64,000 nucleotides of DNA, from contig NZ_FMKA01000013.1 in the NCBI RefSeq assembly GCF_900096945.1, forward strand, positions 36,307 to 100,306, written 5' to 3'. The position numbers and the translations under genes were made by a program. The notes under the pieces were generated by a model that did not search any database, had not been told where the DNA came from, and saw nothing but the letters and a program-made list of their open reading frames with translations. Below are positions 43,496-52,258 of this stretch, one piece after another (the stretch's first letter is position 1; each line of letters begins with the position of its first letter). The DNA comes from Anaerobium acetethylicum (GTDB taxonomy: Bacteria > Bacillota > Clostridia > Lachnospirales > Lachnospiraceae).

Positions 43496-44616
43496 TGATT
43501 TACTTTGATAATGCCGCGACAACTAAATATAAACCTGAAGAAGTATATAAGGCATTTGAATATTATGTGAGAGAAGTGGGAGTAAGTCCTGGAAGAGGAA
43601 GTTATCAACTGGGAATTGAAGCGTCTAGAATGCTTTATAAGACCAGGAAAAAAATAGCCAATTATTTCGGAATGGATAATGCCAATGTGCTTTTTACAAA
43701 GAATTCTACTGAAGCAATTAATTTATTTTTTGAGGGTTATTTAAAACAAAATGATCATGTAATTATTACCTGTTATGAACACAATTCAGTTTTACGTCCA
43801 TTACATAAATTACATGAAGAAGGCAGAATCACATATTCTGTTATTACCAGGGAAGATCTAAATCTTTCTCCAGATGAAATAGTTAAGAAATACGCAAAAG
43901 GTAATACAAAGCTGTTTTGCACAACTTTAGCAAGCAACTTAACTGGGAGAATTGTTTATTCCAAAGATTTACTGAAGCATATGAAGGATAAAGGTATTAC
44001 CACCTTTGTTGATTCATCTCAAGGAGCTGGAAAAATTAAAATTTCAATAACTTCTGATAGTATCGATTATCTTTCATTTACAGGTCATAAAGATCTTATG
44101 GCATTGCCGGGAGTAGGTGGACTCTGTTGTAAAAATAAACCGGATTGGAAACCATTGATTCAAGGAGGTACAGGGATTTTGGGAGATTCCTATATAAATC
44201 CTGATGTTTTTCCAGAAGGATATGAAGCGGGGACACTTAATATGCCAGCAATATGGTCGTTAAACAGTGCAATTGGTTATTGTATTGATAATTTTACGGT
44301 AATTCAAGATAAGGAACATGCACTGATGCGGTACCTGTTATCGGAGTTGGAAAAACTGAGTAATGTTATTATTTATGATAAGAACTTTGAACGTGTAAGT
44401 ACAGTAGGTATAAATGTAGCTGGAGTTCAATCAAGTGAAGTAGTTAAGGTTTTGGATAAAAACGGTGTATGTAGTCGTGGTGGAATCCACTGCGCTATTT
44501 TAGCACATGAAGCATTAGGAACAGTCGAAACGGGAGTTGTTAGATTCAGTTTAAATTACCTGAATTCGATGGAGGAAATTGACACATTAATTAATGTGTT
44601 GAATGATTGTAGGTGA
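43495..44616 (+). CDS. dndA: Cysteine desulfurase, SufS/EF2568-like (DndA/SspA role)
   Basis: The 373-residue class V aminotransferase has the N-terminal YFDNAATTKYKPEEV, the substrate block NSTEAINLFFEGYL, the PLP lysine in SFTGHKDLMALPG (about residue 201) and the catalytic cysteine loop CSRGGIHCAILAHEALGT. The RGGIHCA..AH pattern is that of the type II family (EF2568-like) rather than IscS. It supplies persulfide sulfur. One-base overlap with dndC and the DUF3343 gene 4 bases downstream make a sulfur relay likely. Confidence 0.88.
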   Translation: MIYFDNAATTKYKPEEVYKAFEYYVREVGVSPGRGSYQLGIEASRMLYKTRKKIANYFGMDNANVLFTKNSTEAINLFFEGYLKQNDHVIITCYEHNSVLRPLHKLHEEGRITYSVITREDLNLSPDEIVKKYAKGNTKLFCTTLASNLTGRIVYSKDLLKHMKDKGITTFVDSSQGAGKIKISITSDSIDYLSFTGHKDLMALPGVGGLCCKNKPDWKPLIQGGTGILGDSYINPDVFPEGYEAGTLNMPAIWSLNSAIGYCIDNFTVIQDKEHALMRYLLSELEKLSNVIIYDKNFERVSTVGINVAGVQSSEVVKVLDKNGVCSRGGIHCAILAHEALGTVETGVVRFSLNYLNSMEEIDTLINVLNDCR

Positions 44617-44620
44617 GAAT

Positions 44621-44809
44621 ATGCATATAGTGTTTTACAGTACTAGCGATGTTTTTGAAGCAGAAGAAAAGATTAAAGAAGCTGGAATAGAATGCAAAAT
44701 TGTTCCAACACCTGTTACAGATAAAGCGTATTGCGGAGTATGTATACAGATCAATGAGTATGATGTAACGAAGGTATTGAATGGTATGGAGTTCCAAATT
44801 GTAGACTAA
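44621..44809 (+). CDS. DUF3343 small sulfur/selenium carrier-like protein
   Basis: The 62-residue protein reads MHIVFYSTSDVFEAEEKIKE, IVPTPVTDKAYCGVCIQIN and ends MEFQIVD. This fits DUF3343, small proteins with a CxxC-type pair thought to carry sulfur or selenium in clusters with EF2568-like desulfurases. Here it follows such a desulfurase within a phosphorothioation operon. The start at 44621 lies 4 bases after the dndA stop. Carrier function is inferred from context and the CGVC motif. Confidence 0.75.
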   Translation: MHIVFYSTSDVFEAEEKIKEAGIECKIVPTPVTDKAYCGVCIQINEYDVTKVLNGMEFQIVD

Positions 44810-44830
44810 CATGGAAGCGGAGGTGATGGG

Positions 44831-46999
44831 ATGTCATTCACAGAATTGTCTTTATTAAAACATTATAAGACTTATAAAAACAATATAGTGAGAGAATTCT
44901 ACACCCCGGTATTGCAAGAGGCTGTTTTATACCAAAGGTCTGTTGGATTTTTTTCATCAACAGCCTTGATTGAATTGTCAAAGGGATTATCGGGGATTGT
45001 AAAAAATGGAGGAAAGATACAGTTTATTGTATCTCCATATTTAAGCAAAGAAGATGTAGAGGCAATCAATAAAGGATATGAGGAAAAAAAAATTATAGAA
45101 GATGCTTTATTAAGAGAGTATAAGGAACCGGAAAATTACTTTCAAGAAGAGAGGTTGAATTTGTTGGCTCATCTTATTGAAAAAGGTCATCTTGAAATAA
45201 AGGTTGCATTTACGCCACCAAATAAGTCTACAGGGATGTACCATGAAAAAGTCGGAATCGTTGAAGATAAAGACGGTAATAAAATAGTATTTACTGGATC
45301 ACTGAACGAGACAATAAATGCATTTTATAATAATTATGAATCAATTGTTGTGTTTACTTCTTGGGAAGAATCCAAGCAGTATGCAGAAGAGATGAAAGAA
45401 GATTTTGATCTTTTATGGAACAACAATGATGAAAATCTTGAAATAATAGAATTTCCAGATGTGATTAAAGAACGAATAAAAGTAAACCGTAAAGAATCGG
45501 TTAATTATAATATAGATGAAGAAGAAAAAATTGAAGAAGTTAAGTTAAAAAAAGGAATACCACATATTCCTGATGGATTTGAACTAAGAAACTATCAAAA
45601 GGAAGCAATCGACAAGTGGGCTGCACAAGATTATCAAGGAATATTTGATATGGCAACAGGTACAGGTAAGACATATACAGGGCTTGGTGCAGCAGCAAGG
45701 TTGTACGAGGATAAAGGCAGATTAGCAATTATTATTGTGTGTCCTTACCAGCATTTAGTTGAACAATGGGTTGAAGATATTGAGCTTTTCAATTTGAACC
45801 CAATAATCGGATATTCAGCATCTAAGCAAAAAAATTGGAAAAAACGCTTAGAAGATGATATCTTTGATTATTCCATTGGGGTAATTGATACACTTTGCTT
45901 TGTAACAACAAATGCTACATATTCGTCAAAATTTGTTACGGAGCAAATGAGTAATCTTGGAAAAGATACTTTATTGCTTGTTGATGAGGCGCATAACTTT
46001 GGTTCTAATACATTACGGAATAAGTTATACCCTTCAATAGATTATAGATTGGCATTATCAGCAACACTAGATAGACATGGAGATGAAGAAGGTACTGACT
46101 GCCTAAAAATGTATTTTGGAAACAAATGTATTGAATACAACTTGAAACGTGCGATAGACGAAGGAAAACTAACACCTTACTATTATCACCCGCTAGTTGT
46201 TTATCTTGATGAAGACGAGATTGAAGATTATAAAGATATTTCATATAAAATATCAAAAGAGTGTCACGCGGACAAGAAAGGAAAAATCAAGATTACAGAA
46301 AGAGGGAAAATGCTTTTGCTACAAAGAGCCAGAATAGTTGCAGGAGCAAAGAATAAACTAACAGAATTACGGAATATCATGGAAGACTATAGAGATGCTA
46401 CGCACATTCTTGTATATTGTGGTGCAACACGTGTAAGAGATTTCGAATCTGATGAGGAAGAAAATATCAGAGATGATGATGGTGAAAGACAAATTGTTGC
46501 CGTATCAAAGATATTAGGCAATGAGTTGGGAATGAAAGTAACACACTTTACATCCAACGAATCTGCTGCAGAGAGAGAACTGATTAAGAGAAAGTTTGCT
46601 ATGGCAGATCCCTATCAAGCTATAGTAGCAATTAAATGTCTGGATGAAGGCGTAAATATACCAAGTATAAAAACTGCATTTATTTTAGCGAGTACAACAA
46701 ATCCAAAAGAATATATTCAGCGTAGAGGAAGAGTTTTAAGACTAGCAAAGGACAAACCATATGCAGTGATATATGATTTTATAACTTTAGTAAAGCCGTT
46801 GGATGAAGCAAATGAATTTAGTGTTGATTATAATTGTGAAAGAGCACTTGCAAAACGTGAACTAGCCAGAATTAAAGAATTTGGAGAAATATCTCTTAAT
46901 TCTAGAGATTCAGATGAATTAATAAATGACATTGAAATTGCATATAGAATCACCACAGATGATTTGGAGGAGGATATTGATGGAACAGAATTTGGATGA
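44831..46999 (+). CDS. PLD-nuclease/SF2 helicase fusion
   Basis: The 722-residue protein starts with a phospholipase-D-like nuclease domain (YHEKVGI with HxK at about residue 138 and FTGSLNET). A superfamily 2 helicase follows with Walker A MATGTGKTYTG (about 274-284), LLVDEAHNFGS (about 381-391), LALSATLDR and the arginine-finger block RRGRVLRLAKD. Such fusions occur in several defence systems and would unwind and cut DNA. Only one HKD-type half is visible, so two chains would form one active site. GGAGGTG precedes the ATG. It is a prime effector candidate of the operon. Confidence 0.85.
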   Translation: MSFTELSLLKHYKTYKNNIVREFYTPVLQEAVLYQRSVGFFSSTALIELSKGLSGIVKNGGKIQFIVSPYLSKEDVEAINKGYEEKKIIEDALLREYKEPENYFQEERLNLLAHLIEKGHLEIKVAFTPPNKSTGMYHEKVGIVEDKDGNKIVFTGSLNETINAFYNNYESIVVFTSWEESKQYAEEMKEDFDLLWNNNDENLEIIEFPDVIKERIKVNRKESVNYNIDEEEKIEEVKLKKGIPHIPDGFELRNYQKEAIDKWAAQDYQGIFDMATGTGKTYTGLGAAARLYEDKGRLAIIIVCPYQHLVEQWVEDIELFNLNPIIGYSASKQKNWKKRLEDDIFDYSIGVIDTLCFVTTNATYSSKFVTEQMSNLGKDTLLLVDEAHNFGSNTLRNKLYPSIDYRLALSATLDRHGDEEGTDCLKMYFGNKCIEYNLKRAIDEGKLTPYYYHPLVVYLDEDEIEDYKDISYKISKECHADKKGKIKITERGKMLLLQRARIVAGAKNKLTELRNIMEDYRDATHILVYCGATRVRDFESDEEENIRDDDGERQIVAVSKILGNELGMKVTHFTSNESAAERELIKRKFAMADPYQAIVAIKCLDEGVNIPSIKTAFILASTTNPKEYIQRRGRVLRLAKDKPYAVIYDFITLVKPLDEANEFSVDYNCERALAKRELARIKEFGEISLNSRDSDELINDIEIAYRITTDDLEEDIDGTEFG

Positions 47000-47129
47000 A
47001 AAAAAATTAGATACGATCAAATTGCGTATTCTAGAAATGGAAACAGACAATATTGTAAGGAAAGAATCGAATCCTGCAATGGAAGAAAAGATTAAGAATA
47101 TGATAATGAAGGAGGTAGAAAAGAAATGA
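46980..47129 (+). CDS. 49-residue helical protein linking helicase and DndD-like genes
   Basis: ATG 46980 follows GGAGGAGG inside the end of the helicase gene (20-base overlap), and its stop overlaps the start of the DndD-like gene by 4 bases (ATGA). The product is charged, predicted helical (EKKLDTIKLRILEMETDN, KIKNMIMKEVEKK). The tight double overlap argues for a real, stoichiometric partner of one of its neighbours. No family recognised. Confidence 0.6.
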   Translation: MEQNLDEKKLDTIKLRILEMETDNIVRKESNPAMEEKIKNMIMKEVEKK

Positions 47130-49129
47130 TCATTAATAAGTTGGAAATGTATAATTTTAGACAGTATATCGGTTACCAGAAAATTGAATTTTCTACTGAT
47201 CCTGATAAAAATGTTACAGTTTTAATTGGTGTAAATACATCTGGTAAAACCACTATTGTTAGAGCGTTTGAATGGTGTCTTTATGGAAAAAATGGTTTTG
47301 AAGATCCTATTCTTTTGAATAGCGACATTCGCGACAATATGCAGGTTGGTGATATTCAGGATGTCTGGGTGGCGGTAACATTTACACATGATGAAAAGGT
47401 TTATACAATCAAAAAAATATTTAAATATCTTTGTAATGAAAGAATTTCAGATGGAGGTAAGTGGAATGTGACACTAAATAAAAAGCCGGAAGAGATTCTT
47501 TCTTTAGAGTATCTGCAAAGTGATGGACAAACCAAAACTCCTATTGATCAATCCAATATTAGTGAATCAATGGATCGAGTGTTACCTAAAGATTTAGCAG
47601 ATTACTTCTTCTTTGGTGGTGAGCGTATTTCTGGAATTGCTAACAGAACAGATTTATCAAAAGCAGTACGAGGATTAATGAGACTGGATGTTCTTGAAAA
47701 CGCAAGTACACATTTATCTAAAGTAGTAAAGAGCTTTGAGAATAGCATAGATACATCTGGAGATGCTAACGCCCAGAAAGCAAAAGACAGTCTGGGAACA
47801 TATATGAAAAAGAGAGAACAGGTAGTAGATGAGAAAAATAATGCAGAAAAGCAAATGGAGTACTGGAAATCCAAAGAAGCTGAGTTTAATGCACAGCTTG
47901 CAAAAAGTAATATTGATCAGGTAAAACAAGCGAAAAAAGAGCGTGATAGGATAGAATCAACTTTATGTTCTGAAAAATCCAAACTTGAACGTGCTAAGAA
48001 GGATATGGTGAATTATTTCAGTGATCCAAAATTTAGAGCGTTTGCTTATTTTGGTATGCCTGCAATAAATGAAGTGTTAAGGTCATTGGATTTGCTCAAG
48101 GGAACAAAACAAAATGTAGAATGTGTACCTGATATGGAACAAGGGGCTATAGATTTTCTTGTTAAAAGAGGCCATTGTATCTGTGGAACAAAATTGGATA
48201 AGGGGACTATTCCTTATGAAAAAGTTATGGAAGAAAGACGGATATTACCACCAGAAGTATTAAGTTCAGCGGTTCAAACATACAAATCAAAGGCTGAAGG
48301 ATATCTTGCAGGAACAGAAGATTATAAGAGCAACATGGAAGAAAAATATAAAGATATTCGACATATTGTAAGGAGAATTGGTGGATTAACAGATGATTTA
48401 GAAAAACAATCAGAATTGATATTGGATGATACAGATGCAAAGAAAATAGAAGCGGATAGAAAAGATGCACATACAAAATATATAGAGGCAAAGCAGGATT
48501 ATGATTCACTTGTTGCAAGTATTGGTGGATGTGATACAAACATAAAGAACTGTGAGATGGCAATAGATAAATATGCAAAAAGTAGTACAAAAAATACAAG
48601 AGTGGCAAGATTCATTTCGTACTCACAAAAAGTATACGATTGGCTCCTTGAAACATATAAAGGAAAAGAAGAAATTGTCAGAGAACAATTGCAGATTCGC
48701 GTAAATGATAACTTTAAGAAAATGTATCATGGTGAGAGGTCAATAGTGATTGATGATAAATATCGTGTTAAATACAGTGATATTACTACAGAGGAATCTG
48801 ATGGGTTAAAAGCAGTTAAGAGTTTTGCATTTATTGCAAGCCTTGTTTCAATGGCGAAAGATAAAATCTTGGATGATGCAGATATGAAGTTAGGACAAGT
48901 TTATCCACTTGTAATGGATGCTCCTTTTTCAAACGTAGATGAAATACATATTGATAATATCTGTAAAATATTACCACAAACAGCCAATCAGGTAATTATG
49001 GCTATCATGCAGAAAGATTGGGAATACGCTTCGAATAACTTAAACCAGCATGTTGGTAAAAGCTATAAAATCGAAAAAGACAAAGATGCAGATGGTAAAG
49101 AAATTGATACATCTACACATTTCAGATAG
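47126..49129 (+). CDS. dndD: DndD-like Rad50/SMC-type ATPase
   Basis: The 667-residue protein has Walker A GVNTSGKT (residues 35-42), a DndD-like YFFFGGERI signature, coiled coils with a Cys hook (CICGTKLDKG, about 352-361) and Walker B YPLVMDAPFSNVDEIH (about 592-607). DndD is the DNA-handling ATPase of Dnd systems. In Ssp systems a similar protein appears among the restriction genes. Its position after the helicase, not beside dndC, favours an effector or sensor role; this is inference. Confidence 0.82.
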   Translation: MIINKLEMYNFRQYIGYQKIEFSTDPDKNVTVLIGVNTSGKTTIVRAFEWCLYGKNGFEDPILLNSDIRDNMQVGDIQDVWVAVTFTHDEKVYTIKKIFKYLCNERISDGGKWNVTLNKKPEEILSLEYLQSDGQTKTPIDQSNISESMDRVLPKDLADYFFFGGERISGIANRTDLSKAVRGLMRLDVLENASTHLSKVVKSFENSIDTSGDANAQKAKDSLGTYMKKREQVVDEKNNAEKQMEYWKSKEAEFNAQLAKSNIDQVKQAKKERDRIESTLCSEKSKLERAKKDMVNYFSDPKFRAFAYFGMPAINEVLRSLDLLKGTKQNVECVPDMEQGAIDFLVKRGHCICGTKLDKGTIPYEKVMEERRILPPEVLSSAVQTYKSKAEGYLAGTEDYKSNMEEKYKDIRHIVRRIGGLTDDLEKQSELILDDTDAKKIEADRKDAHTKYIEAKQDYDSLVASIGGCDTNIKNCEMAIDKYAKSSTKNTRVARFISYSQKVYDWLLETYKGKEEIVREQLQIRVNDNFKKMYHGERSIVIDDKYRVKYSDITTEESDGLKAVKSFAFIASLVSMAKDKILDDADMKLGQVYPLVMDAPFSNVDEIHIDNICKILPQTANQVIMAIMQKDWEYASNNLNQHVGKSYKIEKDKDADGKEIDTSTHFR

Positions 49130-49145
49130 ACCGGGAGGAAGAAAT

Positions 49146-49700
49146 ATGTTTGACAGTAGCTTTAGAATCACAGGGAAACATGCGAATTACTGGAAAGATT
49201 TATGTGAATTGGCGGGAAATGTACCAGATAGAGATCAACATAATAATTTTAAAATATTTAATGCATACATAGATGCTTATATACTATGTCCTATGATTGG
49301 ATATCAGTATAATAGAAAAGGTGTAATAGATAATTCGGTTAGTGGCGAAGCGGGCATGATAGCAGATGTATTTAAAGAAAGGCGCGCACAGTTAAAATTT
49401 ATATATCAAACATTGATGTTGTTAGATGTTGATTCGGAACCTGATTTAGAAAAAAGAGTTTATAGAGCCTTTACATTTGCAGAAAGTACAAAGGAAGAGA
49501 AACAATTTATTAGTGATAATATGAAAATTTATAATTCGTATTTTTTGGGTGGATTAGAAGTGCTGCATGAAGAGTTTGTGGATCAGTGTATTGATCAAGA
49601 AAGCTATTTAAAACAGATATTTGATTATGTAAGACATTTTGATGAAGAACAAGATGGAGATGCGTTAAAAGAAGGAATCGACAAATATATTAATAAGTGA
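49146..49700 (+). CDS. Unknown defence-operon protein (184 aa)
   Basis: The soluble, mostly helical protein starts MFDSSFRITGKHANYWKDL behind GGGAGG. The first 40 residues resemble the helix-rich opening of DndE-like proteins, but it is longer than DndE (about 110-130 residues) and I cannot confirm homology. An acidic C-terminus ends DEEQDGDALKEGIDKYI. It directly follows the DndD-like ATPase and overlaps the next gene by one base, so it probably acts with it. Confidence 0.55.
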   Translation: MFDSSFRITGKHANYWKDLCELAGNVPDRDQHNNFKIFNAYIDAYILCPMIGYQYNRKGVIDNSVSGEAGMIADVFKERRAQLKFIYQTLMLLDVDSEPDLEKRVYRAFTFAESTKEEKQFISDNMKIYNSYFLGGLEVLHEEFVDQCIDQESYLKQIFDYVRHFDEEQDGDALKEGIDKYINK

Positions 49701-50701
49701 TGGTGCCTATGAAAAATGTATTGGAAAACTGGACAACCACAACGGATGAATTGTTATCAAATATCATAGATTATACTTCAGAAGAAATTACATGTCTCCT
49801 AAGCAGTATGGGTCTGATTGGAATTCGAGACAAAGGTCAAATAGAAGATCTTGAGAAATACATATTCTTGCATGGTAATGATCAAGAGATATATTCTTCT
49901 GATGAACGATTATTTATAGAAGGTGTTGGTTCGGTATATTTATATAATGATGTTAATAGAAGAACTAATAAAGGAATAGTATCAACAAAAATCATCGCAG
50001 TAGATTTATCTCGTTTTGTGGACGCTGTTAAGAGCTGCTTCTTTTTTATGAAAGTTGTAAATAAAGCAACTGATGGTTTTAATATCTTTTTTTGCAAAAC
50101 TTCGGAAGGGTTGTTCGTGGGATGTAGATTATATGACAAGGATGAGTTCAAAAATTGTACTTTGTCAGTTCCAATTACGACAAATCTGGAATTGGAAAAT
50201 TTGTCACAAAGATTAATGTATCTTCCGGATACAGATGAATTTATTTCATATTATAGTGCAGTAGTAGAAGCTATTGAATACAAAGAAAGCATTATACGGG
50301 ATTATGATCTAGAGATAATGCTGAAACGGGGTGTTAATTTTTCGTATTTAGACATGCTATCAGAGATTGAAAAGAATTATGATATAAACCTGGATTATGC
50401 CAAAGAAATGTATTATAAATCATTCGAATTAAATCAATGTAATGATATAGTATATGATTATTCCTCTGTTATGGATTCACTAAGATTTATCAAGTCGCAG
50501 AAAATGAATACTCTGGAAATGTTGTTTGAGGCAGAAGAAATGGCATTACTTGCGAATGAAACAGAACAACAAAATAAACAAATCCTACAGTTGACTAATG
50601 AATCCAATGATAGTGACACTTCAAAAGAAAATATGCTCAAGGAACATTTAGATAATCCAGAACTTATGATTAAGATTTTGAAAGCACAGAGAGGATTATA
50701 G
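49700..50701 (+). CDS. Unknown defence-operon protein (333 aa)
   Basis: No known domain is recognised. The N-terminal third contains LSNIIDYTSEEITCLLSSMG, the middle a beta-rich region (VSTKIIAVDLSRFVDAVKS, FNIFFCKTSEGLFVGCRLYD), and the C-terminus is helical ending NPELMIKILKAQRGL. That tail resembles the end of the next protein (KDPILLINNMKKKK). The start overlaps the preceding stop by one base (TGATG); ATG 49709 is an alternative. It is probably a sensor or structural effector subunit. Confidence 0.55.
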   Translation: MVPMKNVLENWTTTTDELLSNIIDYTSEEITCLLSSMGLIGIRDKGQIEDLEKYIFLHGNDQEIYSSDERLFIEGVGSVYLYNDVNRRTNKGIVSTKIIAVDLSRFVDAVKSCFFFMKVVNKATDGFNIFFCKTSEGLFVGCRLYDKDEFKNCTLSVPITTNLELENLSQRLMYLPDTDEFISYYSAVVEAIEYKESIIRDYDLEIMLKRGVNFSYLDMLSEIEKNYDINLDYAKEMYYKSFELNQCNDIVYDYSSVMDSLRFIKSQKMNTLEMLFEAEEMALLANETEQQNKQILQLTNESNDSDTSKENMLKEHLDNPELMIKILKAQRGL

Positions 50702-50703
50702 AC

Positions 50704-51606
50704 ATGGGATATGATTTGAAAGAAGGCTTTTACGATAAAAGAACATTATCAAACGATGAAATGTGGAAAACAGTTAATTGGTTATTTTCCACACATTCGG
50801 TTAATGAAACAAGTTATAAATTTCTGTTCTTTAAAGCAATAATCGATAGTTTTAATAAAATAGATGAATATGGAAGAATATCTTTGGGAGTATTATTTTT
50901 GAGGATTATAGAACTATCATGGAATATAATTTTAAAATATGGAATTAGACAAAAGGCTATTACGATTGATAAGAAAGAGTGTGTGCTTGAACAAATCTTA
51001 CATGAATATTCTATGATTAGTCTTAATGGAAACTATATATCATGGGATGAAATTGCTCAGTGTGATCGTGATAAAATATGCAATACTGTAAAATCAAAAT
51101 GTAAAAGATATGTTGTTGGAGCATTATTTGATGATATGAATGGCTTATTCTATTCCTTTAATAAAAAAGAAGAATGGATAGAACCTAATCCGATTATGGT
51201 AGAATTTATAAATGAACACAAGAGTATTGTTGAAAATCTAAATTACTATAAATGGGCAAAATTTTATAGTAAAGTAAATGTTGCTGATGTTGAGAGAAAT
51301 TTATCATTTCTTTTGGAAAACGGTTTTGCAAGAAGAAATGAATCAATATATAGAGCAATGCTTGCTTATGAATTTGAAAGACTTGTTGACAATATGAAAA
51401 CATTAGATTTATCGAATACTATTGAAGTGTTATTGACTTTTGAAAATCAAAATAAGTGTGCTTTAGATAATGAATTAGCTGATACCACAGAAGCAGAATA
51501 TGAAGATGAGATGTATGATTCGTTTGATAAAATGAGAGAATACTTAAAAGATCCGATTCTTCTGATAAATAATATGAAGAAGAAAAAGATTCAAAATCTG
51601 GGATAG
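50704..51606 (+). CDS. Unknown defence-operon protein (300 aa)
   Basis: The N-terminal part (DEMWKTVNWLFSTHSVNETS, YKFLFFKAIIDSF, RISLGVLFLRIIELSWNIIL) recalls the helical domain that precedes HNH nucleases in some restriction proteins. No HNH motif is seen, and the C-terminus is acidic then basic (YLKDPILLINNMKKKK). It begins 2 bases after the previous stop. It may be an adaptor that pairs with a nuclease provided by another gene of the operon. The C-terminal tail resembles that of the 333-residue protein. Confidence 0.5.
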   Translation: MGYDLKEGFYDKRTLSNDEMWKTVNWLFSTHSVNETSYKFLFFKAIIDSFNKIDEYGRISLGVLFLRIIELSWNIILKYGIRQKAITIDKKECVLEQILHEYSMISLNGNYISWDEIAQCDRDKICNTVKSKCKRYVVGALFDDMNGLFYSFNKKEEWIEPNPIMVEFINEHKSIVENLNYYKWAKFYSKVNVADVERNLSFLLENGFARRNESIYRAMLAYEFERLVDNMKTLDLSNTIEVLLTFENQNKCALDNELADTTEAEYEDEMYDSFDKMREYLKDPILLINNMKKKKIQNLG

Positions 51607-51619
51607 AGCGGTGGTAATT

Positions 51620-51979
51620 ATGAGCGAAAGCAAAAATCAGAAAAAATGGGATAGAGATGAAGTTGTTGTACTTGTAGCAGAATATTTCAGAACAAAGAAT
51701 ATGATTCCGAAGGAAATCGATGATAATTATCGAAGAATTAGTAGCATTCTGAGAAAAAGAGAATCTGAGATAAGTGGGAATACTTTTTCAGATGTTTTTA
51801 GAAACTACAGTGGAATTCGAATGCAGTCAGGAAGAATTCGTTGTCTAGACCCAGAATCAAAGTATAATGGCATGATCGTGACAAAGATTCAGAAAGAGAT
51901 TGTAGATGAATTCATGCAGAACCCGGAGAAAATATATAAAGAAGCCAAAGCAATAATTGCTAAATATGAACACATTTAG
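51620..51979 (+). CDS. Single-domain FRN-motif protein, restriction-enzyme recognition domain type
   Basis: The 119-residue protein reads KKWDRDEVVVLVAEYFRTKN, then ISSILRKRESEISG and FSDVFRNYSGIRMQSGRI. The W..DE...LV..YF and FRN..GI motifs match a domain usually found at the N-terminus of HNH restriction enzymes, here standing alone. It could recognise modified or unmodified DNA for the operon's effectors. Start ATG 51620 behind GCGGTGG; GTG 51611 is possible. It is the last gene before a 19-bp inverted repeat. Confidence 0.6.
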   Translation: MSESKNQKKWDRDEVVVLVAEYFRTKNMIPKEIDDNYRRISSILRKRESEISGNTFSDVFRNYSGIRMQSGRIRCLDPESKYNGMIVTKIQKEIVDEFMQNPEKIYKEAKAIIAKYEHI

Positions 51980-52004
51980 TGTCGCTGAATTCAAAAAGTA
52001 AATT

Positions 52005-52059
52005 CTAGTGCAGGATTAAATTTCACCACCATTGAAGGTTAAATTTAATCCTGCACTAG
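52005..52059. repeat. 19-bp perfect inverted repeat after defence operon
   Basis: CTAGTGCAGGATTAAATTT (52005-52023) and its exact complement (52041-52059) flank a 17-base loop. There is no T run, so it could be a processing hairpin, a terminator of unusual type or the remains of a small inverted-repeat element. The rest of the gap 51980-52258 shows no gene. Confidence 0.75.
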
Positions 52060-52258
52060 TGGATAACATAGTTCTTTGTAACGAAACTCCTGTTGATTTA
52101 TAAGTAAAACTGACCCAGTACTGCACTCACAATAGTAACAAACGGAAAAACCAATCCTAAAAAGTAAGAATTATGGTGGCAATATGGTCATTGAATTGGG
52201 AAAAGCATTCTTAGGATATGGATGAGAAATATTGTATAATTAATACGTGAGGTAGTAA

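Noticed and set aside
49146..49700. DndE as a firm name for the 184-aa protein
   Set aside because: It is longer than DndE, and the resemblance of its first helices is too weak to name it.
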